DNA of 64,000 bases from Taudactylus pleione (lineage: Eukaryota; Chordata; Amphibia; Anura; Myobatrachidae): NCBI GenBank assembly GCA_031769625.1, contig JAUIMM010000169.1, forward strand, positions 9,234,001 to 9,298,000, written 5' to 3'. Made by a program: the position numbers and the translations under genes. Below the pieces are notes generated by a model. The model did no database searches, was not told the DNA's origin, and was given only the letters and a program-made list of their open reading frames with translations. This document shows positions 1 through 11,079 of this stretch, in pieces (position 1 is the stretch's first letter; each line of letters begins with the position of its first letter).

Positions 1-235
1 TCCAGTCGGTGCAGTGCGGCCACCGGCGGAACCTATACCCACCGCTGTGCATCTCCCTTGTAGCCTGGCCCGGGCAGCACTGGGCTCTGACAGGTTGGTC
101 AGATGCGACCCGGGCCAGGCTTGAACTTGCAGTCAGAGACACAGTGGCGTGACATCATAGGTCACATCGACAAGTCTGGTACAGCTGCCCGCGCAACTTT
201 TACTGACGGAGCAGCTGAAGCTGACTCGGCAGGTT
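1..235. other. GC-rich segment, no gene recognised
   Basis: GC-rich DNA preceding the minisatellite. One + strand frame runs open from about 150 into the repeats (reading QWRDIIGHIDKSG...). It could be a remnant of a coding exon, but no family was recognised and the segment is cut by the window edge. Confidence 0.3.
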
Positions 236-905
236 GCAGTGGTGAGGGGATAGGGGCTGAGGTAGGTGATTGAGGCTGGTAATGGGGCTTAGGGTAGTTG
301 ATAGGGGCTGTGGAAGGTGATTAAGGTTGAGGATGGCGCCTGAGTAAGTTTTATGGGGGCTGTGGAAGGTGATTAAGGTTGGGGATGGCGGCTGAGTAAA
401 TTTGATGGGGGCTGTGGAAGGTGATTGAGGATGGTGAAGGTGCTGAGGAAGGTGATGGGGGCTGTGGAAGGTGATGGAGGAAGGTGATGGGGCTGATGAA
501 GGTGATGGGGCTGAGGAAGGTGATGGGGGCTGTGGAAGGTGATGGAGGAAGGTGATGGGGCTGATGAAGGTGATGGGGCTGAAGAATGTGATGGGGACTG
601 AAGAAGGTGATGGGAGCTGAGGAAGGTGCTGGAAGCTGAGGAAGGTGATGGGAGCTGAGGAAGGTGATGGGGACTGAGGAAGGTGATGGGGATTGAGGAA
701 GGTGATGGGGATTGAGGAAGGTGATGGGAGCTGAGGAAGGTGATGGGAGCTGAGGAAGGTGATGGGGGCTGAGGAAGGTGATGGGGGCTGAGGAAGGTGA
801 TGGGTCTGAGGAAGGTGGTGGGGCTGTGGATAGGGATGAGAGTCTGGGGACTGACAAAGGGGAGGGGGCTGAAGTTGGTGACGAGAGGCTGAGGTCTGAG
901 AAAAA
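236..905. repeat. G-rich minisatellite, ~18-20 bp unit
   Basis: Tandem array of variants of GCTGAGGAAGGTGATGGG, with purines concentrated on the + strand. Unit length wobbles around 18-20 bp and copies differ by small substitutions (CTGAGG, CTGTGG, CTGATG). Long minus-strand open frames here (SAPITFLSPHHLPQ-type repeats) are by-products of the repeat, not evidence of a gene. The runs of GGGG could favour G-quadruplexes, but this is only inference. Confidence 0.9.
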
Positions 906-2348
906 TGTTTAGGGGCTGAGGACTCAGGATGGCTGGCTGCAGACACCATCCCTCCTACCCCTGAAGCATCCACATCACATCAACAAGATCTTGGAAGAGA
1001 TGTCAGACAAGAACTACAGCCTGCATCATCAGTGACAGAGAGACAGTGTGGTAAGCCATAATGTATTTTACTTTATATAAAGGCTGGCATATCTTTCAAT
1101 TAACATTATCATGCTTCACATATCACACATGAAGGGGAGGGATGTGTGGGTGGTGGGGTCGGGGGTGGTGTTGTGGGGTGAGGGCCCCAGAGACATCAGT
1201 GTACAGGGCTACAAGATTTATGTTGCCGGCCCTGGGAGGGAGAGTGGGAAAATTATTGGATAAAATCTAGATGGGCCTTCCCATGAGGCTATGGCCCTTT
1301 TACGGATGTGCGTCTTATGTCCCTATTTGAAAATTAGGGGAGGAGGGCACCAAAAAGTCTAGTTACGGTTCTGGTAACTGCTATAAAGGGAATCAATCCC
1401 CTGTTATGCTGTGTTGAACCTAGTGTACTTTGGCAATGTTCTGCCTGCTACCTTGCAGCACTGATCCAGAAGTCAGGAGGAACAAGCTACATTCACCTGC
1501 AAAGATTTACTGCTGCAACAGCAGCTACACACACAACTTAGCAATAAGTGGTTTCAGGTGGCAGTGAAGGAGCCTGGTAGTGGTGGTGATTACTCTATGC
1601 AGGGTCTTATTTTGTGACCTCATATTCACATTTTGAGGCATTTATTCAATTTATATTATTTTGTTGTACTTGTTTATTTATTTACATTTGTTGTACTTGT
1701 TTTGTGGTGATGGTTCTTTTTACTCTAAATCTGACCCATATCAAGCAGTAAGAATGTGTCACCTTTGAAGTTGATCACATGACCTAATGAATGTAAAGTA
1801 TTTCTGTGAAACCTATCATAAATTAACTTATTACACAGATATATTATGTACATTTCTACCATATCTACTTTTCTCTATATAGAAACCATAAGGCCTTCTG
1901 ATAAGCCCTTTATTTCTAGAAACTATGTACTAAACATTTACATTGTACAGTCTTTATTTGTTTCTTTGTGATAAGGAATGAGCAAAGGTTTCATTGCCTC
2001 TACCAATATGTAGAACTGCTTGTATACTAGCTTAGGGAATGCAGGTAAAACCTGGCATTAGATGAATAGCTACAACTTTACATTTATATGTATCCCTCTG
2101 CAACAATAATATACAAGATATCAACAGATCCAAATTATTTCAGGTCAACATGGCACGATCATTAAGCTTATGCTTCTACTGATTCAACTGTTTAGTTCAG
2201 AATAGAACTGTTTGAGAATTTTCTTACTGGAACACGATGTGAAAAACCACATTAACAACAAATCACAGAGATTTGGGTCATTGATCCTAGTACCAAAACG
2301 CAAATGATGTTCACAAAAACGCCAATACTGAAAGTTTGTAGGAGTAAA
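906..2348. other. Intergenic; possible exon remnant and a hAT-like end
   Basis: At 930-1051 one + frame reads ADTIPPTPEASTSHQQDLG and on to a GTAAGC donor-like site at 1052. This looks protein-like and could be an exon of a degraded transposon-encoded or unknown gene. At about 1350-1372 the sequence GTCTAGTTACGGTTCTGG matches the right end of the hAT-like element at 37889-38290, so a degraded relative lies here. The remaining AT-rich DNA (1400-2348) shows nothing recognisable. Confidence 0.3.
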
Positions 2349-2672
2349 GGGGCCTATCCATTAGACGACTTTTTGAACAATCCAACTAAAACCAGGAGGT
2401 TTTGGTTGGGACGTTCAGAAAGTCACAATGGATAGCCGGCAAGGACCAGCGATGCGTTTCCACGCTGGGTCCTTGCCGACCCCGACTATCTGTGGAACAT
2501 GCTCGTCAACCTGACGACGAGTGTCAGGTTCACATGTTCATAGATAGGAGGTCGGTCTCCTGCACTGAATGACGTTCAGTGAATGCTGTTCAATGCGGGC
2601 ACCGCACCCAGCGGCCTGAAGGACTGAACGCTAGATGTTCAGTTTTTCAGGTCGCCTAATGGATAGACACCT
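2349..2672. mobile_element. MITE with CCTATCCATTAGACGAC-type terminal inverted repeats
   Basis: The left end GGGCCTATCCATTAGACGAC is mirrored at the right by GTCGCCTAATGGATAGACACC. The 324-bp interior is non-coding with further inverted segments. A non-autonomous DNA element is the simplest reading; the superfamily was not determined. Confidence 0.65.
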
Positions 2673-2802
2673 TAACACTCAAGAAAGTTGTGCTAATCTA
2701 GCACTGTTGTTCACAATATTTTTTCTCATGCTTTATTCAATCTGGAAATCAAGGTGAATGATTGTGTATAAAACACTTGTCTGCACAAGGCTTAACACTT
2801 AA

Positions 2803-3094
2803 GGTGGATACACACTGGAGCGATGTCTTTGCGATTTGGCCAAATTATAATGACATATTGTGCAGTGTGTATGCACGGTATGTGCGTTCCCGCGGTCTCA
2901 TGCGACATCCTCAGGTTTGATGTGCTGCAGATCAAACCTGACAATATCGTATGCGGCCCCATTTGTGTTAATGAAGGACGGAATAAATTATCGTTCCATC
3001 CTTCATTAGTCACAGTGTGTACTGACAATCATGCAATGTCCAGGTAGTCCCTGGACATCGTCACGATTGTCGGTCGCACCAGTGTGTACCCGGC
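2803..3094. mobile_element. MITE with ATACACACTGG-type ends
   Basis: Left GGTGGATACACACTGGAGCG is mirrored by CGGTCGCACCAGTGTGTACC at the right, and the interior contains more inverted pairs. A related element, sharing the TACACACT/AGTGTGTA terminal motif, sits in FGG intron 5 (53409-53620). The overlapping short open frames on both strands are by-products of the inverted symmetry. Confidence 0.6.
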
Positions 3095-3197
3095 ATTGAC
3101 GTGCCTCACTTGCCTGACCGCTCAGCCTGATCACTGAATATCCACATCTGTATCCAACTTGGCAACCCACATCACAAATTGGAGAGATCTGACTACA

Positions 3198-3381
3198 GGG
3201 GGTAAAATTACTAAAGTGAGAGTTTTTAGAAGTGAGTTGCCCATTGCAACCAATCAGATTCTACTTAACATTTAACTAGCATCTTCTAGAAGATAATAGC
3301 TAGAATCTGATTGGTTGCATTTGGGCAACATCACTTTTAAAACTCACTTCTAAAAACTTTCACTTTAGTAAATTTACCTCC
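3198..3381. mobile_element. Palindromic MITE (GGGGTAAATTTACTAAAG family)
   Basis: Near-palindrome with ends GGTAAAATTACTAAAGTGAG / CACTTTAGTAAATTTACC and inner arms holding CCAATCAGATTCTA / TAGAATCTGATTGG. The same family recurs at 18488-18643 and 60048-60565, with a fragment near 43990-44060. The ends resemble Harbinger-type MITEs of amphibians, but no transposase is encoded. Confidence 0.75.
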
Positions 3382-3432
3382 AGGGCTAAATTTGTATGGC
3401 CAGAACAAGACAGCACACACTTAGAGAACACA

Positions 3433-3928
3433 GGGCCTGATTCAAATCAAAATGCAAATGTCATCGCAGCTGCCATGTCTCACAGATCGCAAATGCGAAA
3501 ATATGTTACTGTCTCCAAAACTTACCCGAGCATAGGAACACTCACTGCTGCCTTCTCCGTGCAACAGCATAAACATGGGTACCATCAACGCAGATCTGGC
3601 AGACTCACAGCTTCTGAGTAAGTCTAGGCTTCTGCAGGCACAGCAGGTCTCCAGACACGCAGAGGGCTCTCTTGCTGCGAGCAAGATAGGCTAATATATG
3701 CACGCCCAGAAAACAGTGTTTAACCAGTCCTGTGTTCCTCAAGCCACCCCCATAACCTCCCACAAACGCTGACTCCCGGTCACTCACTTTGCAAATTAAT
3801 CCTCTGTACGAGCGTAATCACAATACAACCGATGCAGCTGTGCACTGTGGCTTACACCATGCGCAATGGCTAACAATCGCTCAATCTGCTGGAACATCTC
3901 CATTTACGTGCAGATATGAATCAGGCTC
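3433..3928. mobile_element. Diverged Harbinger-type MITE (GGGCCTGATTCA ends)
   Basis: Begins GGGCCTGATTCAAATC and ends GATATGAATCAGGCTCT, so the ends are inverted copies of the motif seen in a dozen other elements here. The interior is more diverged than in the copies at 17665 or 36087. Non-coding. Confidence 0.6.
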
Positions 3929-4429
3929 TAATTAAGAGATTTACAATAAATTCAATATTTACGTAAATCTCTGATGTTTGCACTGCGCAGGTGTAGAGCT
4001 GTTTTTTCGATGTCTGTGCAGTACCCCAAAGCTGCTGGCATTTGGTCGGCGCCAGGGAGCGTTCCATAAAATGAGGGGGGTTAGGTGTCGGCCCCGTTTC
4101 CTGAGCATGCCGAAGCCAGTGGTTGCGTTCTTGGACACAGCTTTACGGGACCCAGCAGCGTGATTTTGTCAGACATCCTGAGTAACCTGAGGGTTACACA
4201 GATGTTCGATGGCCATGCAGTTGAAACGATGCTGCCTCTTCGGAGTCAGCAGCGGATCAGAGAAGCCGGCAGCAGTTGTCTTTTTACTTAAGACTCTGGC
4301 AGCGCATATCATAGCACAGCCGCATTTGTACAAAGATGCAGCGGCTGTGCTATAGCGTCCACCTGTAAATCAGGCACACAGTCATTAGCAGCCTTCACAT
4401 TTCAAATGTGCTCACTCAGTGGACACACT

Positions 4430-5041
4430 GGGCCTGATTCAGCAAGGATCGCAATTGCAAAGCTGCACGCAGGCTATAGATGTATGATGTATGCACGCAG
4501 GCTATAGATATATGATGTATGCACGCAGGCTATAGATATATGATGTATGCACGCAGGCTATAGATATATGATGTATGCACGCAGGCTATAGACATATGAT
4601 GTATGCACGCAGGCAGCTATTGTGATTCTTGCAGATATGGTAATGCAGCAGGAGGCATCACGCCTCCTGTTCATTACTTATCCGAGCTGCGTTGTCCAAC
4701 GCAGCATCGGATAATCTGAATCTGCGTAACATCGGCCAGCTAAGGTGACCCATGGGGCCACACAGCCGGCCGCCGCAGATAAGAGGAAGAGGCCAAGAAA
4801 TCTCCGTTAGCCGATGGAGATCCTGGCCTCTTCCCTTCCCCCCAACGGCGGCAAAATGCCTCCGTTTTAGGAAGCGGAGGGCATCGCCTCCCCACCCAAA
4901 ACGGAAGCAGACTGTCTATCACGGACAGTCTGTGAGCGAGATCGCATACCCATTCTGCACATGCGCAGAACGGGTCATGAACCTGCGCAGATTCCCGAAC
5001 ATTGGGAATCTGCATTCAGCAGTGCACGCTGAGTCAGGCCC
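4430..5041. mobile_element. Harbinger-type MITE with an internal 28-bp tandem repeat
   Basis: Left end GGGCCTGATTCAGCAAGGATC and right end CTGAGTCAGGCCC form inverted ends of the same family as 46757-47272, which also begins with ...CAGCAAGGATC. A five-copy 28-bp tandem repeat lies near the left end. Open frames on both strands at 4740-5066 reflect GC-rich inverted DNA, not genes. Confidence 0.65.
4465..4604. repeat. 28-bp tandem repeat, five copies
   Basis: Five consecutive nearly identical 28-bp units starting GCACGCAGGCTATAGATATA, followed by a partial sixth. The very low divergence implies a recent expansion, so length polymorphism is likely. Confidence 0.95.
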
Positions 5042-6697
5042 ACAAAGTGATACTGGACCAATCTAGTCCAAAGAATCCACAGTGGCCACTTTACAGCCTA
5101 ACATTCCTCATATAAAGTAAAATCATAGTGACTCCTTAATACTTTACTACACTGCACTGAATGATCTAGGGTTCCTGTCTCCTTGATTGTGTATTACAGA
5201 ACCACATACAGCACTCTGTATATTTAAATCAATCACTTGTCATAATGTGTATATATCTATCTATCTATCTATTACACACATACAAACATTTTATTTGTAT
5301 GTTACACTATATTGTAAAAGCTATATAATTAAAGTTGCTAAAGTTACATAACATCGATTACACAATACACAGCTGTGTGAGAATGTAACCTCCAAGCTGT
5401 GATTGTGTTATTAGTATAAACAAAGTCACTCTTATTGCAGGGACCTTGGCAGAACAGTGAGCTACACTAGTAGATGCTGACATTGTAGTGCAGGACCATA
5501 ACAAACGTTGGGTTCTCTGTCCTCAGCACATAGACCCAAAAAAGGGCAGCAACAATCCCAAACTCTTCTCCCATTGCAGTCATACTGCTCACATAACTGC
5601 ACCCCTTACTCTGCTATACAGTAACGTAGAAATGAGCCCGGGCATCGCTCAGCAATTACCCAAAGTTTTGTTACTTACTCTGTCTGCACAGAGGCTGCAG
5701 CTTGTACTGAGAGCCTGACAGTCTCCCCCAGCCCGCACACTGAGATGGGGGTCACTTGTTGTTACAATTCCAACCCTAGAAAAAACGCCTGGCGACAACA
5801 AATAAGCAGTTTTGTAAGCCTTATTCAATACTATCTTCATAAAGCAAAGTGGATTTCATTTTATTAAAGGTCATGCTGGTAACAATTTCAAAGTTTTACA
5901 TAACATTTTGATGTCACCCATATACGTAATGGTACGGTCCATAACATAATGCTAGGGCGGCTCGGGTGTCATCAAAGAGTTGGCCGCTAGGTGTCATCCG
6001 AGTACAGTACATGTCCTGTGTGTCGCACAAGGGCGGATAGAGAATGAAACATAATATCCTGCACATATTTATGTACTTCCGTTTCTGGGAGGCATAGGCT
6101 CATTATCATGTTCCTTGTTTGCACCACTAATGTCTGCTGTTTTTATAATGAAACAAAATCATAACATGAGAAGTGCAAGTGGATCCTTTCTAAATAAGCT
6201 TATTCTGAGTGGGGGTACTAATAATGTAATTTCTAAAAGCTGGTCTATTCCAATTCATAATGTTACACACAGAACATCTGTGTGTAGATGCATCGTTCAA
6301 GCAGCTACAAATCATGCTTAGTAGTATATGTGCCTGAAGATCACTAGTATAAGCAATAGGAATGCTCCACAAAAGTGCTTGGTAACTATTCATAGAGTTG
6401 CAAATACAGCCAAGTGCGCCAAGGGACTATTTAGGATCTGCACAAATCAACTGATATGTTATTTTTGAAAACTGCATCAGTATAATCACACTCTCTCCTC
6501 CTAAACTGTATTTTTTGGCACTTATTGCCTAGATTATACCTTTTTATCATTACTATGGTATTAATTGGGCCCTCCTCACCTTTGCTACTCTACAGAGTGT
6601 TATTTCTTCTCTGTGTCATGTGCATCCCTGTGGTCCTTTCATTTCTGCTGTACAGCTACACATTTTTGGTTGTGGATAATGGTTGTTATTGGTGTAA
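5042..6697. other. AT-rich intergenic DNA, no gene seen
   Basis: Only a short TATC microsatellite (about 5250-5270) and unremarkable AT-rich sequence. The short open frames show no recognisable protein feature and no plausible splice context. Confidence 0.6.
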
Positions 6698-6871
6698 TTT
6701 CAGGAGACGAGGCTGAAGTTGGCTTCTTATTCATTTCTTATTCACTTCTTATTCAAGCTCCAGCTTCTTATTCAGAAAATGTTACATTAAAACATTTAAA
6801 TAAAGTTAGAACACTATGTAAACAAAGAATTGTGTCCCTCACACAGTTTACAATTATTATTTTCCTGGTAC

Positions 6872-9800
6872 AATAAGGATTTTGGCATGAATAGGGCAGT
6901 AAAGTGGGCACAGGCACCATATTTTGTCATTTTGAATAAGAAGCTGTAGTTGTGCAGGGGTTAACTAGCTTCGGTCATCAAATGTTACACTTGAAACCCA
7001 CAGAGGGTGGTCTGGTACATATGACCCACTTGTCATTTGCCTTGACCAACAAGAATTTTGGCATGAATAGGGCAGTAAAGCAGGCACATCCTCCATAATT
7101 TGTCATTTTGAATAAGAAGCTGTAGTTGTGCAGGGGTTAACTAGCTTCGGCCATCAAATGTTACACTTGAAACCCAGAGAGAGTGGTCAGGTACATATGA
7201 CCCACTTGTCATTTGACTTGACCAACAAGGATTTTGGCATGAATAGGGCAGTAAAGTGGGCACAGGCACCAGATTTTGTCATTTTGAATAAGAAGCTGTA
7301 GTTGTGCAGGGGTTAACTAGCTTCGGTCATCAAATGTTACACTTGAAACCCACAGAGGGTGGTCTGGTACATATGACCCTCTTGCCATTTCACTTGACCA
7401 ACAAGGATTTTGGCATGAATAGGGCAGTAAAGCGGGCACAGGCACCATATTTTGTAATTTTGAATAAGAAGCTGTAGTTGTGCAGGGGTTAACTAGCTTC
7501 GGTCATCAAATGTTACACTTGAAACCCACAGAGGGTGGTCTGGTACATATGAGCCACTTGCCATTTCACTTGACCAACAAGGATTTTGGCATGAATAGGG
7601 CAGTAAAGCGGGCACATCCTCCATAATTTGTCATTTTGAATAAGAAGCTGTAGTTGTGCAGGGGTTAACTAGCTTCGGTCATCAAATGTTACACTGGAAA
7701 CCCACAGAGGGTGGTCTGGTACATATGACCCACTTGTCATTTGCCTTGACCAACAAGGATTTTGGCATGAATAGGGCAGTAAAGTGGGCACAGGCTCCAG
7801 ATTTTGTCATTTTGAATAAGAAGCTGTAGTTGTGCAGGGGTTAACTAACTTTGGTTATCAAATGTTACACTTGAAACCCACAGAGGGTGGTCTGGTACAT
7901 ATGACCCACTTGTCATTTGCCTTGACCAAGAAGGATTTTGGCATGAATAGGGCAGTAAAGCGGGCACATCCTCCATAATTTGTCATTTTGAATAAGAAGC
8001 TGTAGTTGTGCAGGGGTTAACTAGCTTCGGTCATCAAATGTTACACTTGAAACCCACAGAGGGTGGTCAGGTACATATGACCCACTTGTCATTTGCCTTG
8101 ACCAACAAGGATTTTGGCATGAATAGGGCAGTAAAGTGGGCACAGGCACCAGATTTTGTCATTTTGAATAAGGAGCTGTAGTTGTGCAGGGGTTAACTAG
8201 CTTCGGTCATCAAATGTTACACTTGAAACCCACAGAGGGTGGTCTGGTACATATGACCCACTTGTCATTTGCCTTGACCAAGAAGGATTTTGGCATGAAT
8301 AGGGCAGTAAAGCGGGCACATCCTCCATAATTTGTCATTTTGAATAAGAAGCTGTAGTTGTGCAGGGGTTAACTAGCTTCGGTCATCAAATGTTACACTT
8401 GAAACCCACAGAGGGTGGTCAGGTACATATGACCCACTTGTCATTTGCCTTGACCAACAAGGATTTTGGCATGAATAGGGCAGTAAAGTGGGCACAGGCA
8501 CCAGATTTTGTCATTTTGAATAAGAAGCTGTAGTTGTGCAGGGGTTAACTAGCTTCGGTCATCAAATGTTACACTTGAAACCCACAGAGGGTGGTCTGGT
8601 ACATATGACTCACTTGTCATTTGCCTTGACCAACAAGGATTTTGGCATGAATAGGGTAGTAAAGCGGGCACAGGCACCAGAATTTCTCATTTTGAATAAG
8701 AAGCTGTAGTTGTGCAAGGGTTAACTAGCTTCGGTCATCAAATGTTACACTTGAAACCCACAGAGGGTGGTCTGGTACATATGACCCTCTTGCCATTTCA
8801 CTTGACCAACAAGGATTTTGGCATGAATAGGGCAGTAAAGTGGGCACAGGCACCAGAGTTTGTCATTTTGAATAAGAAGCTGTAGTTGTGCAGGGGTTAA
8901 CTAGCTTCGGTCATCAAATGTTACACTTGAAACCCACAGAGGGTGGTCTGGTACATATGACCCACTTGTCATTTGCCTTGACCAACAAGGATTTTGGCAT
9001 GAGTAGGGCAGTAAAGCGGGCACATCCTCCATAATTTGTCATTTTGATTAAGAAGCTGTAGTTGTGCAGGGGTTAACTAGCTTCGGTCATCAAATGTTAC
9101 ACTTGAAACCCACAGAGGGTGGTCTGGTACATATGACCCACTTGTCATTTGCCTTGACCAACAAGGATTTTGGCATGAATAGGGCAGTAAAGTGGGCACA
9201 GGCTCCAGATTTTGTCATTTTGAATAAGAAGCTGTAGTTGTGCAGGGGTTAACTAGCTTCGGTCATCAAATGTTACACTTGAAACCCACAGAGGGTGGTC
9301 TGGTACATATGACCCACTTGTCATTTGCCTTGACCAAGAAGGATTTTGGCATGAATAGGGCAGTAAAGCGGGCACATCCTCCATAATTTGTCATTTTGAA
9401 TAAGAAGCTGTAGTTGTGCAGGGGTTAACTAGCTTCGGTCATCAAATGTTACACTTGAAACCCACAGAGGGTGGTCTGGTACATATTACTCACTTGCCAT
9501 TTCACTTGACCAACAAGGATTTTGGCATGAATAGGGCAGTAAAGTGGGCACAGGCACCATATATTGTCATTTTGAATAGGAAGCTGTAGTTGTAAAGGGG
9601 TTAACTAGCTTCGGTCATCAAATGTTACACTTGAAACCCACAGAGGGTGGTCTGGTACATATGACCCACTTGCCATTTCCCTTGACCAACATGGATTTTG
9701 GCATGAATAGGGCAGTAAAGCGGGCACAGGCACCAGATTTTGTCATTTTGAATAAGAAGCTGTAGTTGTGCAGGGGTTAACTAGCTTCGGTCATCCAATG

Positions 9801-10284
9801 TTACACTTGAAACCCACCGAGGGTGGTCTAGTACATATGACCCACTTGTCATTTCCCTTGACCAACAAGGATTTTGGCATGAATAGGGCAGTAAAGTGGG
9901 CACAGGCACCATATTTTGTCATTTTGAATAAGAAGCTGTAGTTGTAAAGGGGTTAACTAGCTTCGGTCATCAAATGTTACACTTGAAACCCACAGAGGGT
10001 GGTCTGGTACATATGACTCACTTGTCATTTGCCTTGACCAACAAGGATTTTGGCATGAATAGGGCAGTAAAGCGGGCACAGGCACCAGATTTTGTCATTT
10101 TGAATAAGAAGCTGTAGTTGTGCAGGGTTTAACTAGCTTCGGTCATCAAATGTTACACTTGAAACCCACAGAGGGTGGTCAGGTACATATGATCCACTTG
10201 TCATTTGCCTTGACCAACAAGGATTTTGGCATGAATAGGGCAGTAAAGCGGGCACAGGCACCATATTTTGTCATTTTGAATGCC
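6872..10284 (+). repeat. Left-arm satellite array, ~176-bp monomer, ~19 copies
   Basis: The anchor AAGGATTTTGGCATGAATAG recurs at 6875, 7051, 7227, 7403 and so on every ~176 bp. Each monomer contains GGGGTTAACTAGCTTCGGTC and GAATAAGAAGCTGTAG. In the middle copies a 'cgggcacatcctccataat' variant alternates with a 'tgggcacaggcaccagatt' variant, giving a ~352-bp dimer period. The array ends abruptly at TTTTGAAT, where a truncated hAT element begins. No open frame is conserved across monomers. Confidence 0.95.
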
Positions 10285-10978
10285 TCCAATAGTGGTGCCC
10301 CCTATAGTAGTGCCCCCTGTAATAACATTACATCCACAGTAGGAATGCCCCCTATAGTAGTGCCCACAGTTGTAATGCCCCCATTAGTGCCCCCTATAGC
10401 AGTGCCCCCAGTAGTAATGCCCCCTTATAGACATGCCCCCAGTAGTAATGCCCCCTTATAGACATGCCCCCAGTAGTAATGCCCCCTTATAGACATGCCC
10501 CCAGTAGTAATGCCCCATGTCTCCCTTCTGAAAAATAAAAAATACAAACATAATACTTACCTTAGGCCCCGCTCCGGCGTCCGCTGCCGTCTGGTCCGAC
10601 CTCGGCTCCACCACGGATCTATGGGAAAGATGTCATTACGTCTTGACGTCCCTCCCATAGTGCTCTCTGCTGGAGCCGGAGCTCAGGAGTGAGCTCCGGT
10701 TCAACGGTTCTATGGGAGAGATTTCATGACATCAGGACGTCCCTCCCATAGTGCTCTATGCAGGAGCCGGAGCTCTGGAGTGAGCTTCGACTGCCGCTGC
10801 AGAGAGGGAGCCGGGTGCCCGCTGATAACAAATATCAATGCCGGGGGGACTGGCGCTGGTTTGTTGTTTTTTTTCTTATGGGATTTTTATTTTTGCCCTC
10901 CTGGGGAATCAGTGGCGCCCTCTAGGGGCCGGCGCTCTGGGCGACTGCCCTGTTAGCCCGCCCCTAGAACCGCCACTG
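10285..10978. mobile_element. Left-truncated hAT-type element with internal minisatellite
   Basis: Right terminus CTAGAACCGCCACTG matches the CAGTGGCGTAACTAG-type ends of 12983-14673 and 48004-49216. The left end is missing, cut at the satellite junction. The left half is a minisatellite of CCCCAGTAGTAATGCCCCCTTATAGA-type units (10285-10520). Repeated 'ATGGGA...GTCATGAC' segments follow at 10610-10760. Non-coding. Confidence 0.6.
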
Positions 10979-10992
10979 GGGGCGGGCCGCTC

Positions 10993-11079
10993 TGGGTGAC
11001 ACCATCCGAAGGGTTTGACACCAAAATAGCAGAGCTGCTCTGCTATTTTGGTGTCACCCCGACGGATGGTGTCACCGTG
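10993..11079. repeat. Large hairpin palindrome
   Basis: Arms GGTGACACCATCCG...TTTGACACCAAAATAGCAGAG and CTCTGCTATTTTGGTGTCACC...CGGATGGTGTCACC meet with almost no loop. A cruciform-forming palindrome of ~43 bp per arm, probably part of a small fold-back MITE. Confidence 0.85.

Noticed and set aside
200..973. Long minus-strand frames rich in PSPSSAPITFL
   Set aside because: They run through a tandem repeat in several registers and have no start, splice or family evidence.
6872..10284. CRISPR-like array
   Set aside because: Whole monomers repeat without unique spacers; this is a satellite in a eukaryotic genome.
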